Source of the DNA: Sanghuangporus weigelae | Taxonomy: Eukaryota > Basidiomycota > Agaricomycetes > Hymenochaetales > Hymenochaetaceae | Assembly (NCBI GenBank): GCA_033182465.1 | Contig: CP137323.1 | Location: 1,922,001 to 1,986,000 of the forward strand | Reading direction: 5' to 3' | Length of the DNA stretch: 64,000 nt | Shown: piece after piece, positions 1 through 13,410 of the stretch | Numbering within the stretch: the first letter of the stretch is position 1 | Layout: every line of letters begins with the position of its first letter | The notes under the pieces: generated by a model | Told to the model about the DNA's origin: nothing | The model's input: the letters and a program-made list of their open reading frames with translations, nothing else | Database searches by the model: none | Translations under genes and position numbers: made by a program

Positions 1-3000
1 CTGGCACTCGCTGCTTCGCCTCAATGGAGTCTCGAGATGTGAAGCGATTCTATTTCCTAATCTTCGAGGCGCCTGCATTGGATGCAGTGCTTCGTACGGT
101 GACTAGGTGACTAGGTCGCTCTTCAAGACTCTGTTCTCATAGCCCTCAATCAACACTTCACAAAGGAAAGAGACTGCATGTATGGAGCTTGTGAGGAGTA
201 GCAATCTTCCCTGGACATGAGGCAAACTTACTATCGATAGGATTCTACAGCGACATGCTCTACGTCTATGATCTTATGAACTCTGGCGACTGAGATCGGT
301 CTTACTTTCCTATCTTTGGGGTGTGACTCAAGGTGCTGTGAGATTTGAGAAGGTCTAACGTGTCCCGGAAGCGTCGAGCGTCTTGCATTTTCAGCTTGTA
401 TGAACAAATTGTATTCATAAGCAGTGTTGTTGCCTGATAGACGCCTTACAGACGTCCATCGGAATCCAGACTTTTCATCTGCTTACTGGCACGTGTCGAT
501 GTAATGAAGGTACGGAGAGGTCACCAAAGAGAACGAAAAATTGATCTTGGACTCGAGCGCTTGAGACTCGGAGTTTCGATCGTATACCGAGCTTATGTCC
601 TAGGCTAAAGTGAGGCGGGGAACCATAACACGAGAGGCGCCTTTTGCAATCATGAAGCTAGTACTGTGGTACATGGTAGGGTTGCTGTCCAGATCAAACA
701 GAGAATTCTGTTCGTCAGCTAGCTGTCTAGCTCCGAGCCATTCCTCCTTGAAGCAGAGTCTGATATTGGACAGGTAACTACAATTGTTTACTTATTCTGG
801 CCTCGAAGAAGTTTTTAGTACCTGCAGGCGGACAGTTTGACATCCTGTTCCTACTCGGTTGTCTTCCTAAACGTACCTTTTTTTTCGGTTACTACAGAAA
901 ACTGAAGCGTTAGCCAAAATTTGCTCCTTCCCTACCCCCCACATAAAGATTTCCACTGTCCGGAGCTCAAGCACATCTTTCGGCTCATTGATCCGGATCG
1001 TCTACTATTCGGCGTTCCAGGGAAAATAAATTTGACTTCTAGTGAATACCGATCAAATGTTGGTCGACAAATAAAGGAGTTCGGTGTTCTTTGTTATCCT
1101 CGAGTGCTCCTAATAGTAACAAGATAACCCAGACACAATTTCGAGCGAGAAGTGGAAGTGACACTATTGAATCAAGCAAGGGCTCCTGTTTTCCAGCCGC
1201 GAACAGATTATCACCTGAATGCGAGTCTTCTTGCTGGAGGTACTCCAGGCTAGCCATTAGGAGTCGGCAATTTAAGGACCACTTCTACTCCCGGCTTCTA
1301 CTCACAATCAGACTTATATTCCATCCATTTGGATAACAGCTGTTCACTTCGGAGAACAGTTCACGTCGTAGGCGCAGTTGCATTCACGGGCTCTGCCGAA
1401 CGGGGGAACGGACACCGCGGTAGAGAAGAAGGTTGAGGACGTGGCTCCCATAGGCCTTGTAATAGCGTGTGATTCAGTACATGAATAAGGGCGGTGCTCG
1501 CTGTCTTTTGATACATTATAAGAGATGAGAGACATACACAGCAGGGAATCACACTGACAGAAACTCACCGAGTCTCACCACGTATTTACTCCCTTCTCGT
1601 GATTATTAATTAATGCATTAGCATATGGCAAAGTGGGGTTGAGTGGGTCCATGTGTAATCCGTGTTTTGATGGCGACTAAGTGAGACTCGTGTCTTATTC
1701 TTTGCCAAATATGGAGCATAAAGGCGTAGAGGCTGATAAAACCACGAGTACAAAGCCGTAGTGAGGTACGGAAAGGCCTGAATATCGTCAGCGAGCGTAC
1801 TGCAGTGCCTCTACGGATATGTTTTCGACATGATCCGTCGCCCCTAATGGCAGCTTGAAAGCGAGAACACAGTGGTTATGCGCTTAAAAGATGCCGCGAG
1901 AAGCCAACAAAGCTCGGAACCTGTTTCAATTATCAGAAAGAGGAGAGGCAAGGTCCGAGAGTGCTCCCTAAGTCGTCTAATCCCACCGTCAGATGCCTGT
2001 GAGGAAATAGACTCGAAGTTGTAAGCAGACAAAGATTCGAGTTTGTTTGCAATGCGTGCTATGGATGTTCTTCAGCAAGGTAAATGCGAGTTGTCATACA
2101 GCATCTTTGATGTCCAACTATTACACGATAGGTCTGCTTTAATAAATGCCGCGAAACGTGTTAAAAGCGAGTTGAGCTTCTAGACCAGTCTTGAATCTTA
2201 CGGGAGCTTGATAAGCCGCAAACTAGAGAGTCGACGAGAGACAAGCGGACGCAGGATTCCGACATGAAAGTGATGATCAATCAGAACCTACTCGCTCCAT
2301 TGCTCTCTTCAATCAAGAACCAAGGTTCCCCAATGATCGCTGAATATATTCAATTGCCAGGCCAGGACTTCACAATGGTATTGGTATGTTGCATAGAGCC
2401 TCGACAGAGAAGAACATCGGTGAGTGTTCACGTTATTGACAAAACCACAAGTCTAGTCCTTTAGTTTATCTATCAGTCTGCTTTGCATAAGAGCCTAGAA
2501 GCTAGAGCCTCTACTCCGGGCGGAGCGAAGACCGGACCCGAAAGTATAGAAGCCGCATGAGTCTCGTAACAGTCCACATGCATTTCATGCGTGCAAGGTA
2601 GAAACATAGTAAAGTGGTGGTGATGAGTCTCTAATTGCTTCAGCACAACAGTACGGCTCACCTTACTTGGTTATTCCTGCCACATCATGCGCGACGAGCT
2701 GTTTTGAGCTAGACTCGGAAGACGATCTGTTGGGCACGTATCGAGCAAGCCGACGAAGCTCCCCATTATGGAATCGGCTCGATGCGCCAATTCCAATTGA
2801 CAACTGAATGAATGGTACCCCTCAAAAGATGGCGCGTGCTGTCAAAAAATGAGAACGTGTTGTGGTGGCTGAACGGGCGCGTAGTCAGGTTCAATATGTT
2901 ATAATCAACGTATTCTCCATATGTAGCTTGTGGAACGCATCGCGTTGTAACTGATTGAGATGATTTGGCTGTGTTGAAAGACAGGGAAAAATCAGTTGTT

Positions 3001-6000
3001 CCGAGTCGGACCGGTACTCAGGCAATTTCCATTTAGGGAGTGTGGGAAAAGGAGGTTGCTTCAATTACACAAAGTCGGTTAGCCGACACAAACAACTCTG
3101 TTTGTGAACTCTGTTTCTTTTCTCAAAGCCAAATCCACGCATTCTCGCGGAAACGAAGCAGCAGAACAGTTCAGAACACCTTGTATTTCATTTAAATGAT
3201 CACGACTCGGCTTCTTTTCCACTTAGAGCGCTGATCTGGGTACAAGAAGCCGGCCCAGATGCAAGTGCTCTGCCTATCACGACGGACCGGGGTTATGAAG
3301 GCCTCGTGGTGTCTTCAATGTTTGCATCTTTGCGACATCTCCGCCGCTGCCCTGGATTCTTCTACAATTCTCCAACTTGCTCAGTTTTGTGCTTCTTACA
3401 AATTGGGTTCGATTCGATTGATAGGAATACGCCCCGCTAAGAGGTTTAAAGGCACCATCATCTTAAGCAGAGACCTAGAAGCAGATAGAGTATGTGGGAG
3501 TGGGAGGCTCGCTCGGTGTCGAAAAACTACATTCAAGTTATCGAGGAGTTTATCGCCGGATCAGCCCCCGAAATGATCTTCATCAGACATCGACAATGGC
3601 TCGAGTGCGACAACGTGGGTACAGCGTGTGTGTGTGCGTGTGCACGGACTCCGTTGCGACACCAAGTGATACGCCCGCGGTCGCAATGTTCCAACTGTGG
3701 TGCGGGCCATTCCGGCAATCCCATAACTACATCCACGAGAATGTAGGCGTGGGAGGGGTGCCTACCGGACTACTTGCGTCCTGAAGACGTGTAAACAAAA
3801 ACGTGTTCTGAGCACGTCTCTCAAGGCTAGTTGACATCCGCGAAAAGGAAGCGTCATGCAGCCGAAGTAGCTTTATGGAAGATCCTAATTTCCAGTCAAA
3901 CTGTTACAAACAAGGCGAAGTTGATGATTATTCGACAACATTCTTCGGTAATTACGAACGGAATGGAGGATAAAGAATCAAATAGGCAAACGAAGGGAAC
4001 AAACCCGCAAAAGGCGAAACCCATACAATGTACATACAAGCCTCGAACGGCACGGTCAGAAACAGTCAGAAAGTCAAAACCTAAATAGGATCGACGCACG
4101 CTTCTTAGGCGCCTACGGGCGCTTGTCTACACTTTTTGACCAACGGAATCAAATTCGAACACATATCAGCCACGATGACTCAAATGGCATTTAGACATGC
4201 CAGTGTAGAATTAGCAAGGGTATGTACGTGCGTGTGTGCGCTGAATACGATTGGCTTTAGTCTTCAGTGCTTCTCCCGCGCCTTTGCAATGCAAAATCTG
4301 AATTCAATATTACTTCATGTCATAAACACGATTGAACCAGGTCGCTCCAGCGAGGGTGATGAATACTTACATCGTCCACGCCACGCGTTTGTCACGTACT
4401 GGACGGGAAATCAACCGTGAGATATGCTTTATCCAACCCGTGGCTGAATCATATCAACCGAAGGGGAAACATGGAAGTTTTTCGTCATATTCCATGAGTG
4501 ACGCGCGTCCTGTCTCTCCATGCGGTCCGTCCCACCGTCCCCAACATGAGTCTATGTTCTGCTGGCAGTTTTTGGAGTCTATGACTCGAATAGCCCGCAC
4601 AGCATTTCCATACAGCGGGTACGACACGTGATCCGCATTTTTTGAATCCGAAACGCCACAAAAATATGTGAGATTCTGGATCGGACCTTGGGTAGCGGGC
4701 AGTGCAGAAAGAACATTCAAGTTGGTGAACTCTGCGATAGCAAAGTAGCATGAGTAACTCTTTCTTCACAACAATGCCGTGAACCTAGAGAAGAGGAATG
4801 ATAGGGTAGGCATTATTACCCACATTCCGCAGTCCCGAGAGCGATGCAAGTTAATTCTATAGATCCACGTTCAAATAGTCGCCGCAATTTATAGGAGAGC
4901 GCCAAGCTAAGTTCCTAGACGTCCGTGAACGCGAGCATTTCGAAAAGGGAAGGGCGGTGCGGTACATCTACTGCGCTCGATGCCAGGAGCTTCGTAAATG
5001 CGCCGAAGACGGAAAGAAACTCCCGAATAGAGAGTAGCGCAGTTAGTAAACTGACCTATTCGGAGAGTCGATTGCATGGCGATCTCCTTCAGCGGCGACA
5101 TATATATCCTTTGTCTGGTCTGTCGTTCAGGAGGCGTTCATCGCCTCGTCGACTATTCAAGCTTCCATAAGAAACAGATCGAAGCGAAGTTGAAACGACA
5201 ATACAGTTCAGTGCTCAAGAAATTTTGAAAACACGTTGTAATTGACCAGAGTGAATACCATATAGGTTAGGGGCGGTTTATTAATGATCCTTCTACAGGC
5301 CGCTACCATCAAACAAAGGAATAAATTAGGAGAACAAAAGCAACATACTGATTCATCCTCATTAATAATCAATAACCATAGAAATTCAATCGCAGTAGAT
5401 GAACGAGATAATGAAGCCCCTCGGTCGGTGCTACGAAGACTGCTTGACATTACGTGTATGCTTATTTCGTCTAAGGATAGTACTGTTGACAACTGTGGCT
5501 GCGTCTGCAACGCGAGACCATCAGAAGAGACATCACGAGATGATAACGTGCGCGCCTCATGTACTTGCTGAATCGCCTGAGGCCGCCACAAGAAGCATAG
5601 TTTAGCCGCATCTTATCGAAGGGAGAGCATGCAAGGTGAAACGCTGTGATTTTGGAAAAAATTGTTTTCAGAGAAGTCAAGGATACCTCGAGCGTCCTCT
5701 TGATGATTCATCCGTGCTTCAGGCAAGCGCTAAGCGGATCTAGCGAGCGTCAGTTGAATGTTCTTCACTTCACCACTCTCACTCTTGCCGCGGATGACCG
5801 GCTTCATGCATTCAAAACAGGATTGCTGACGAGCTTCGATAATCCGCATCACAAAGCGTAGCGCTCCGCGTAGTAAAGCAAGTAGAAACAATTGTTTGAG
5901 CTTCTGACAGATTTTAGAAAGACAAGTTCCGACTCACAATTTATTATAGGGATCCAAATTACCTAGTTTAAATTACCAGGAACTTCGGAACTTCGGCCGA

Positions 6001-9000
6001 AGGATTGGAGGCAAAGGTGGCCACATCATTGAACAGACGAGATCGGAAGTATGTCAGCTCCGCGTATTCAACCTCCGTTACTTGTATGCTGGCACGGGAT
6101 ACACAGCGACACACATACACGTCTGACCTATGGACTGTGTGGGGTAACTGTATCAACTCACTGCATGCATTACTCCTCAGATTCCGGCCCGAGCCCCAAA
6201 GTGAGCTTCGTCCCAGTCTCTGAGTGTACCTGTAATTTAGCGCAGATAATGCGGTCCACACACATAAGGCAAACCTTCGGGCATCAATGCTCCTCAATCA
6301 GAAGTTTGAATTAAACTTGGGTCTCCGCGCCCCTCGGGCGTTGATTCAACCAAAGTCGGGATCGGGAGTGGAGAAGAACGGAAGTCTTTTTCTCTTCCAA
6401 GTCAAGTGAGTCAGAACAAGAAAAAAGGAGAGAAAAACGTTTTTGCCTGTTTTTCAGTCTTCGCAAATGGTATTTGGAAAAGCAAGGCCACAACATTCGG
6501 AGAGCGCGTCCAGCGACCCCATGTCCAAGAGACGCTTCGAATGTGTTCTTCGTTCCAAGTTTACTTGGAGGTTGTGCAAGAAACGCGTGCGTGTTATGTG
6601 CGATCCTGATCATCTCCTTGAAAGTTTTGATGAAACTTCGATGCGGCCAACCATTCCGCGCAAGTGAAGCAAAGCTCGGAAGCAACGAAGAAAGCGAAGA
6701 AAGCGGAATGATCTAGTCCAATATATATATTCTTAACTCCGCGAGGGTTCCTAGAAGCAAGGGTTCAAGAGTTCAAGTGTTGGACAAACTTAGAACTTAA
6801 GTACGGCAGATTGGTTTTCACTATCCAAATCCTCGTCACAACTCACCTTGGGAACATGAGCTCCAACAATTTCATCCGACTTCTTCCGTTCACATCTAAG
6901 CTCCAGAAGCAAATAATCGATCGAGTTCATTTGAACGGAATGATTCTTTGCACCACTGCAAGGCTTTAATTAAGTCGAGTCCGAGTCGAGACAAGATAAA
7001 TCTATATGGATCCAGCGCAGTCCAGTCGAATCCAGAACATACCGATGTTGAGTGGCATGCGGCCCAGAGCCATCGGAACCAAGACCATCCGTGTGCAAGC
7101 GAGGTACAATTCAGACCAGAGCGAGAAAGAAAAAGAACCCGATCAACCCGACTCCAAACTGACCGAAAAACCTAATCATAAAAAAGATGCAAAGGAAGGG
7201 CTTAGGAACACCGAGCCCGACGGCACCGTCGACGTACGTGCATTCGCGTACACGTCGGGCTGAGCCCGTGGCTCATCGCTCTCGACTGTTCGCGATCACC
7301 GCGCTCTGCGATGTCCCTAGACTGGTTCGTAGCCCGCGGCCGGTCTGGATGATACAGAAAAGCCGTGTGGTGAAGATGGAAGAAAATTGTGGAGTTGGCG
7401 TCGGCGCCGATTGATCCGGCGATGTCGGGCCGGGAGATACGTATGCCGAGTCAAAGGTACAAAATTTCGTCCAATACAGTACTGCAACACAATATTGTTG
7501 CTTTGCTTTGAATTTGAAGAAGGATTCAGCCACAGCGAAAATACTCGTAAGGCGGGGTTCGCGTGGCTGGTTGAGAGTCAGGACGGATGCCCGAGCACCC
7601 GACACACCGACGCACGGCGGATCCGTGTTACTACGCAGTAGTGCGCCCCGCTCCGAGGCACTGCCTCGGTAACCGTCGATGAGTAACAAAATACCGTTGC
7701 GTGCATATATGGCTGTATTCGGGCCCTACTTGTTCCGCCGATCGGTACGGGTTCAGTCGCTGCGGATCTGTCCAGGCGTCACAACAGCGCCATCCAAAAT
7801 GCGAGAAATTTCACAACGTGTGCATAAAATGTAAAAATTTCTGACTTCCAGGTAAGGAGCTACAAGAGCACTACAGGAGCATGATGCTTGGCTCTTTTTT
7901 GCCCGTTTATCGTCTGTGGGTGACGGATATTCAACGCTCTTCGATGACGAATCCTGATGAACGCATGCTTCTTTCCTATCGAAATCTGACTATCGCCATT
8001 TCGCCTTATCGCCGTTGCCGCGTGTTTCGGATGATTCGTTCCCGCCGTTGCGAAGGAAATCGAGGGGGAATAAAATCGTTCGATACAGACGTTTTTGCTG
8101 CGATGCCGATCGATCATCTAGTGAAATTAACCGGGAGGCCCAGTAAACGCTATTTCTGCTAGACGAATGCAGCAACCCCGGACTTGCTATTACCTTCTTT
8201 GCAATGTTGAATAGATAGGCCACAAGGCATAGCGCGAAACCTGGTCTGGTTTGCAAGGATGAGGCCATCGAAGACTGAACGTTGTTCAAATAGAGGTCTT
8301 TGGGCCTCTATGCCCACATTTCATTTTTAAGAGTGTGCATTGACGATTTGAATGTACCTTTTTGGACTCCCGCATGAAATTGGCGAAGAAACCACGCTTT
8401 CCTCAGATGCCTTGAGCTTCCATTCGCTGTTGTTTTTCGCACCATGAATCATCGTCGTTTCGGATGATTCCTAATGCTTCGGTGAAAACAATTCTTATCT
8501 CCTTTTATCCGAAACATACGGATTCGGGATATAACAAAAGTAGAAGCTTCCGATTGTTCTTGTGCTGTTTCAATGCTATGTAGCAACACCCTTGACCATG
8601 CCTCCAGATCCTAGTCATCCAGAGGAGTATCTATACCTGGATAGGCAATGAGCGTTATCCTAGTGTACAGGCCATAGGTGTATCAGTATCGCACAGATTG
8701 CCTTCGGGTTTGATGTGCGAGCCAGATCTGTGTTCTTGGCAGTGGCATTGCGTGTGGCTTGCTATCCGAATGCGCCATGGCGGCGCTTGAGCCTGCGGTC
8801 CTAGGCGCTATGGGGTTCTATGGGCCATAGCGTGTTAACCGAAAGCAGGCGGTTATTTGCTTCCGTTGGGAAGAATCAAAAAGATGTATCAGTGCGGCGA
8901 TCGCAGTTCTGCTAAGGGGGCTCAGAAATGATAGACGTGATGGATTGCGCTTCACAGAGATTAGGTGGCTCGACCGGAAAGGCCAAAGCGAGAAGATGTG

Positions 9001-10010
9001 CTAGAGCTGAGGAGTATCGACTCGTTTGACAGGTGAGCCTGCAGAATGTTGATAGATACCCTTGATCTTCCACCAAAATTTGGGACGTTTGACGATTCGT
9101 GAAGATGCCTTTTGTAAACTGCTGCGGACGCAAAGCGTTTATACAGGCGCGAATTGTAGGTGACAGGTGGAAACTTGCAAGCACAAAAAGGCAACAAGCC
9201 GGATGAAGCAGAGACAGGAGAGGAAAGGCATGCACACTCAAAGGCATAATTCGATGTAATTAGACTAGACTCGTCGTCCTTCCCAGCCATGCCATCAGTA
9301 TCAGGAAGCCACACACACCAGTGTAACAAAGAGGGCTCTTCTCGCCTAGAGATCATCTGCGACTGACTTGAGTTCCCATTGATTGTGATTTTTTTTGTTT
9401 ATATTGGCCACGATCGCGTCTTTGTGATCATAATAAGTGTGCGTGAATCATATCGCGGGGTTTTCTCTGTATGGAAATCAGCCGGAGCGGGAACAGCACG
9501 CGTGCCCTAGGCGCTTTCCATGAGGGGTGATCTGAAATCTGATGGAATAGCGGAAGACGAAGGCGAACCGGGGAGACGGTCTAACACGTGGCGGTACGGA
9601 AGAGTTTACGCGGCTTGGAGACTTGCCAGATTTGGAGTATAAAACTCTGCCCGAAAAGGAAATCCAGCAAAGAGCTGATTTTTTCAAGAATGAATGAGGG
9701 TATGTGACTGATTTGAGTCACGTTGATTGGGGAGAGTGAGTCGACAAGCTGTGTCTATGCGAGAAGAGAAGCGCATGTGAGCTGGCGTTGACCGACTGCT
9801 GCACTGGATGTTGTCCACGGGTACGGAATAATCTGATTCTTGATGATGGATAAACAGAGAGAAGACAGACCGTGGTACAAAGTCAACGGCCAGCAGACCG
9901 CGTGTTTGGCCCTGGACCCTGAGCGGATTCCATAAGTAGATGACTCGTGTTGACCTGGTGGCTGTGCGTGGGCAAACTCCGACAAATTTCGGTTTATTCA
10001 TTATTCAATT
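1..10010. other. gene-poor stretch, no supportable gene
   Basis: No stretch here shows the pattern of the genes further right (several frames linked by short GT-AG introns with a recognisable family motif). Open frames are short, overlap on both strands and match nothing I know. I see only simple features: a TG/CG-rich microsatellite near 3,626-3,646, an AT run near 6,721-6,731, and an imperfect inverted repeat at 7,214-7,261. It may be old decayed repeat DNA, but no element ends or coding remnants are clear enough to name. Confidence 0.6.
7214..7261. repeat. imperfect inverted repeat
   Basis: The 9-base arm AGCCCGACG (7,214-7,222) is matched by CGTCGGGCT (7,253-7,261). A second short pair, CGTACG and CGTAC, lies inside it (7,233-7,238 and 7,246-7,250). 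The result could form a stem with a small apical loop. There is no T run or neighbouring gene to give it a function. Confidence 0.45.
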
Positions 10011-10049
10011 TGTGGTTGGAGCATGATGCCTTAATATAGAGAGTGGACC

Positions 10050-10343
10050 CATCCGATTCCCCTCAGCCCCCCCATCGCTCTCCTCACCCCTCCTCGTCGT
10101 TTGATCAGTCCTCCCTTGCCTCTCATCTCCCCGTCAGTGTCTTATAAGTCCCCGACTTCGACGCTTGACTCTCCCCTCAATCTGACTGACCCACTACCAC
10201 CGACGACTTCGAGGTGACTCGCTTGACGATCGCCTCACACGAACACAACACACCCACATACACATCCATCCGCGACGCTCCTACTTGCTCGTCCACTCTT
10301 GAGCTAGAGCGCCGTCCTTTCTTTTCCTTTGCTTCTCCTTAAC
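10050..10343 (+). promoter_or_regulatory. promoter and 5' leader of the cyclin gene
   Basis: The 290 bases before the cyclin ATG are strongly CT-rich on the coding strand, as is common just upstream of fungal start sites. A TATA-like TTATAAG lies at about 10,141-10,147. The ATG context at 10,344 (AACATGGC) is a good eukaryotic start context. The transcription start itself cannot be seen. Confidence 0.4.
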
Positions 10344-12187
10344 ATGGCAGCAGTACTTGTAGCGCGACAACCTTCTCATCGTCCGCATCAGCACTCGGCG
10401 GCATCTTCAAGTGCGAGCTCGCACTCCCCCTTTCGAAGAGTACATCGAGCATCATACGTTCCGCCTGCTCCAGGTAAATCCTCTTCTGCTTCAGCAGCAG
10501 CTGCGGCTTCTTCATCGTCATCCGTGAGTCTGGCGCCCGTTCTCCTGCGTGTTTGATCGGTGCTCTGATCGATTTTTTCGCTTCTATTACGTCCTTATGT
10601 CACATTTGTCACTCCAACAATGTCACGCATACAACACAACAGTCCCGTCCTCACCACACGTCATCACAAACAACAGCTCCTCCCCCTCCAATAGACAATT
10701 ATTATGGGCACGAAGACACCAGCAAAATTTGCGCCCGTTTCGTTAGTCATACATTTCAATGTCCTGAGACCATTCCTTCTCCCCCTGGTCAATCTTCGAA
10801 TGGCGTTGTCTCCCGCAGCGGGACGACGGTAGGACCGCAACCACCCTCGCAAGGCCTCAATACATTAGCACACTTCGTTGCATATGCCCTCCACCGTACA
10901 CGTTTACACCCTTCCGTAGTTTTCACAGCACTTGCCCTCTTGCACCGCCTCAAGTCGAGATTCCCTGCCGCGCGCGGAAGCTCAGGACATCGTCTGTTTC
11001 TCGCAGCATACATGCTCGCCTCGAAAGTCGTCTGTGACGATACATACAGCAACAAGTCATGGGCCGTCGTCGGACAAGGCATGTTTGCTTTGCGCGAAAT
11101 CAACCAGATGGAACGCGAAATGCTCGGATATCTCGAGTGGAGCCTCAACATCCCGGGTGAGGATTTGGTGAATTTCGAGAAGGAGGTACGGAGAATATAC
11201 GGTGTTGGAAGAGAGCGGGAGAGCTGGGGTCGTGGTGTTGAGCTGCGCCTTCTCGCTGGCGTTGGTGGCATTAAGCCACCACAAGAAACCTCAATGGAGG
11301 AGCTACCCGTACTTGCCATTCCCGCAATCTGCGGAAATGTAGAGAAGAGTCCACCTCACCAGTTGCCTACTCCCACTGAGGCTGGTCCTGCGGTCGTTCC
11401 TGTACCTACTCGTCCTGCTCTTCCTCCTATCTCGACCGCCGTCGCGAAAGTGCCGGCATACCCCAGTCCTCCGAGTTCTCCGACCTCCGCTCCCGTTTCG
11501 CGGAAAGCGATGTGCGATTCAAATAGCTCGAGTGCGAGTACGTCACCCGTTGACGGTGAATCTGAGCAGGATGAGTCTGATACCGAGTATGATCCATACC
11601 CGTATCCTCGTCGTCCGAGATTTGAGCAAGAGGGAGGTGACGGTAGTCCGAGTCCTACAAGCAGCGAAGACAGTGCCGCTCTGCCGACGCCGCCGAATTC
11701 CGCGTTTCCGCACCATAGATCTTCGTCCCACAGTTACGCGGGATACGCTCAGAAGATGGGTAAGAGTCATTCCGTCCCAGGATTTATGTATGCGCCTCGT
11801 GAGGCTCCTGGATCTCTGGATGTTGGCCGATCGAGTGCTCCTCCCGTTGCTGTTCCTAAGCGGGAACCCGTAGTGTCGAGTGTGAGTGCCTCGCATTTTG
11901 GATCTTTCTCAGCCAGTATGGAAGAGGATGGCGATACAGTGATGGACCTTGAGGACGAAAAGCGTGGTGGGATGTCTTACTACACTACCGTTCATCGTCC
12001 TATCCAACGCCCCGCTTCGACGGCAGCCGTGATGGCTTCATCCCGTGCTTCTGCGTCTTCTGTAGTGAAGAAAGAACTGGGCCCGATGAGAGATCGTGAA
12101 CGAGACCGAGGAAGAGAAATCAAGGAAGGCGGGAGGAGAGATAAAGAAAGGAATCTGAGGACTTACACTGTGCCTTGTGCTTGGTGA
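10344..12187 (+). CDS. PCL/Pho80-family cyclin (Pho85-type G1 cyclin)
   Basis: Predicted regulatory subunit of a Pho85/Cdk5-type cyclin-dependent kinase. Exon 1 is 10,344-10,523 (60 codons, Ser/Ala-rich). The intron 10,524-10,642 starts GTGAGT and ends CAACAG. Exon 2 (10,643-12,187) keeps the frame and gives 574 aa. The cyclin box lies at about residues 80-230, with the typical stretches ICARFVSHTF, LAHFVAYALHR, FLAAYMLASKVVCDDTYSNK and EREMLGYLEWSLNI, the last being the hallmark of the Pcl1/Pcl2/Clg1 group. The C-terminal 340 residues are low-complexity Ser/Pro with acidic patches and a terminal Arg/Glu-rich segment, as expected for a disordered tail that is phosphorylated and degraded. An alternative GT (GTAAAT, 10,475) inside exon 1 could give a shorter form. 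Class assignment is confident. The exact Pcl subgroup is not. Confidence 0.88.
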
Positions 12188-13410
12188 TTCGTCTAGCGAT
12201 GTCTTATTGCGACTCTTTTTCTCTCTTGGCTGTTCTCTTCCGAGTTCTCTTTCGTTTCTTTCCTCTTCTTCGGCCGGATTTCCTCCTTGCTGTGCTATAT
12301 ATTCAACCATATTTACGGGGATCATCTTTACCCAAACGCGCTAGAAGAGATAAATTTGTACCATTACCAACGATATCCTTCGACACGGGAAGAGTGCCGA
12401 TGCGCTCGACGATACCGAGGCCAGAACGAATAATCCAGAGAGGGAGAGTGTGGAGGGAAGGAAGGGGAGAAAAGATGAATGGACACTTCTATGTTTTGTT
12501 ATGACGACTTATGGCTTATGGATTTTTGCTTTCTCTCCCGGGATCTTTTGGCCTCGTTTCGCAACCTTTTGGGTTCATGCGGAATACGACATGAGATGCG
12601 TTACCGTACGCTCTATCTCCCGCGTTCCTCATTCTTCCGGCCACCATTTGCGTTATTGCGATATCTTGCGCAAGAAAATTATCGACGTGCCATCCAGGGA
12701 CTAGACCGATTCGCATTACTTTGTTTCTTTTGATGTTATTCTCATTCTGTGATTGTTATTTGCCGTTTCCTCTACTTTATTCTAACTCTAATTTCTTTCC
12801 TGTGGTTTTATGATGTCGCTCGTTCCATCATTTTTTCTTCCTCATTATTTGCATTGGTACATATCTCGCTCATTTTCTTGCTCCGTGCATATTTCCTCAC
12901 TCGTTCCCATTCATACACGATCCAACCAAGCAACCGAATAAAATTTCTTTTTGAAGTCTCCATCGCCCTTTTTGCATGGCTTGATGTGCGTGGACTATGA
13001 ACAGTTTCCTCGTTCCTTTCTTCTCGTTTGACTCGATTTTCGTGTCTCGTCTCGTTCCTTCTTGTCTCCATTTCGTTTCGTTTCGTTTCGTTCTCGTTCT
13101 TGTGGTCGTGTCTAGTCATCTGGTGGTCCCCGAATTCCTTTCGCCAGTTCCAGCTCTCAATTCTCGTCCTCGGTCTTCTCTCGATGGTGCTTTTACTTTT
13201 TGTCGTCCTCTCATTAATATGTTTTGGTCTGTACAAAATTCCCCTCAACCGTTCCTCTTATCTATCCTTGCATCTACAACGGTTAATGTGCATTAACCTT
13301 CTGAACATTCAACCAAAGGAATCTACATGTACCTATTACGGATCATTAGAGATGTTTTTTAACACTTATACTCTGTTGTTCAATGTTGCGATGTGTGAAG
13401 CGAAGCAATA
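12188..13410 (+). other. pyrimidine-rich 3' region of the cyclin gene
   Basis: This sequence is T/C-rich on the plus strand for more than 1 kb after the cyclin stop. It contains a short TTTCG tandem repeat at about 13,070-13,093 and an AATAAA at 12,937-12,942. The strand bias suggests a long 3' UTR, but polyadenylation cannot be fixed from sequence. The open frames seen here are low-complexity and not convincing genes. Confidence 0.35.
13067..13094. repeat. short TTTCG tandem repeat
   Basis: About four copies of the pentamer TTTCG lie in tandem inside the pyrimidine-rich stretch downstream of the cyclin gene. It reads as simple-sequence DNA with no coding meaning. Confidence 0.6.

Noticed and set aside
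3400-3425. GGTTCGATTCG resembling a tRNA B box
   Set aside because: The bases after it are not CC, and no acceptor stem, D arm or anticodon arm can be folded around it.
11543-11896. Arg-rich minus-strand frame inside the cyclin gene
   Set aside because: It lies opposite the Ser/Pro-rich tail of the cyclin and has no independent start context or motif.
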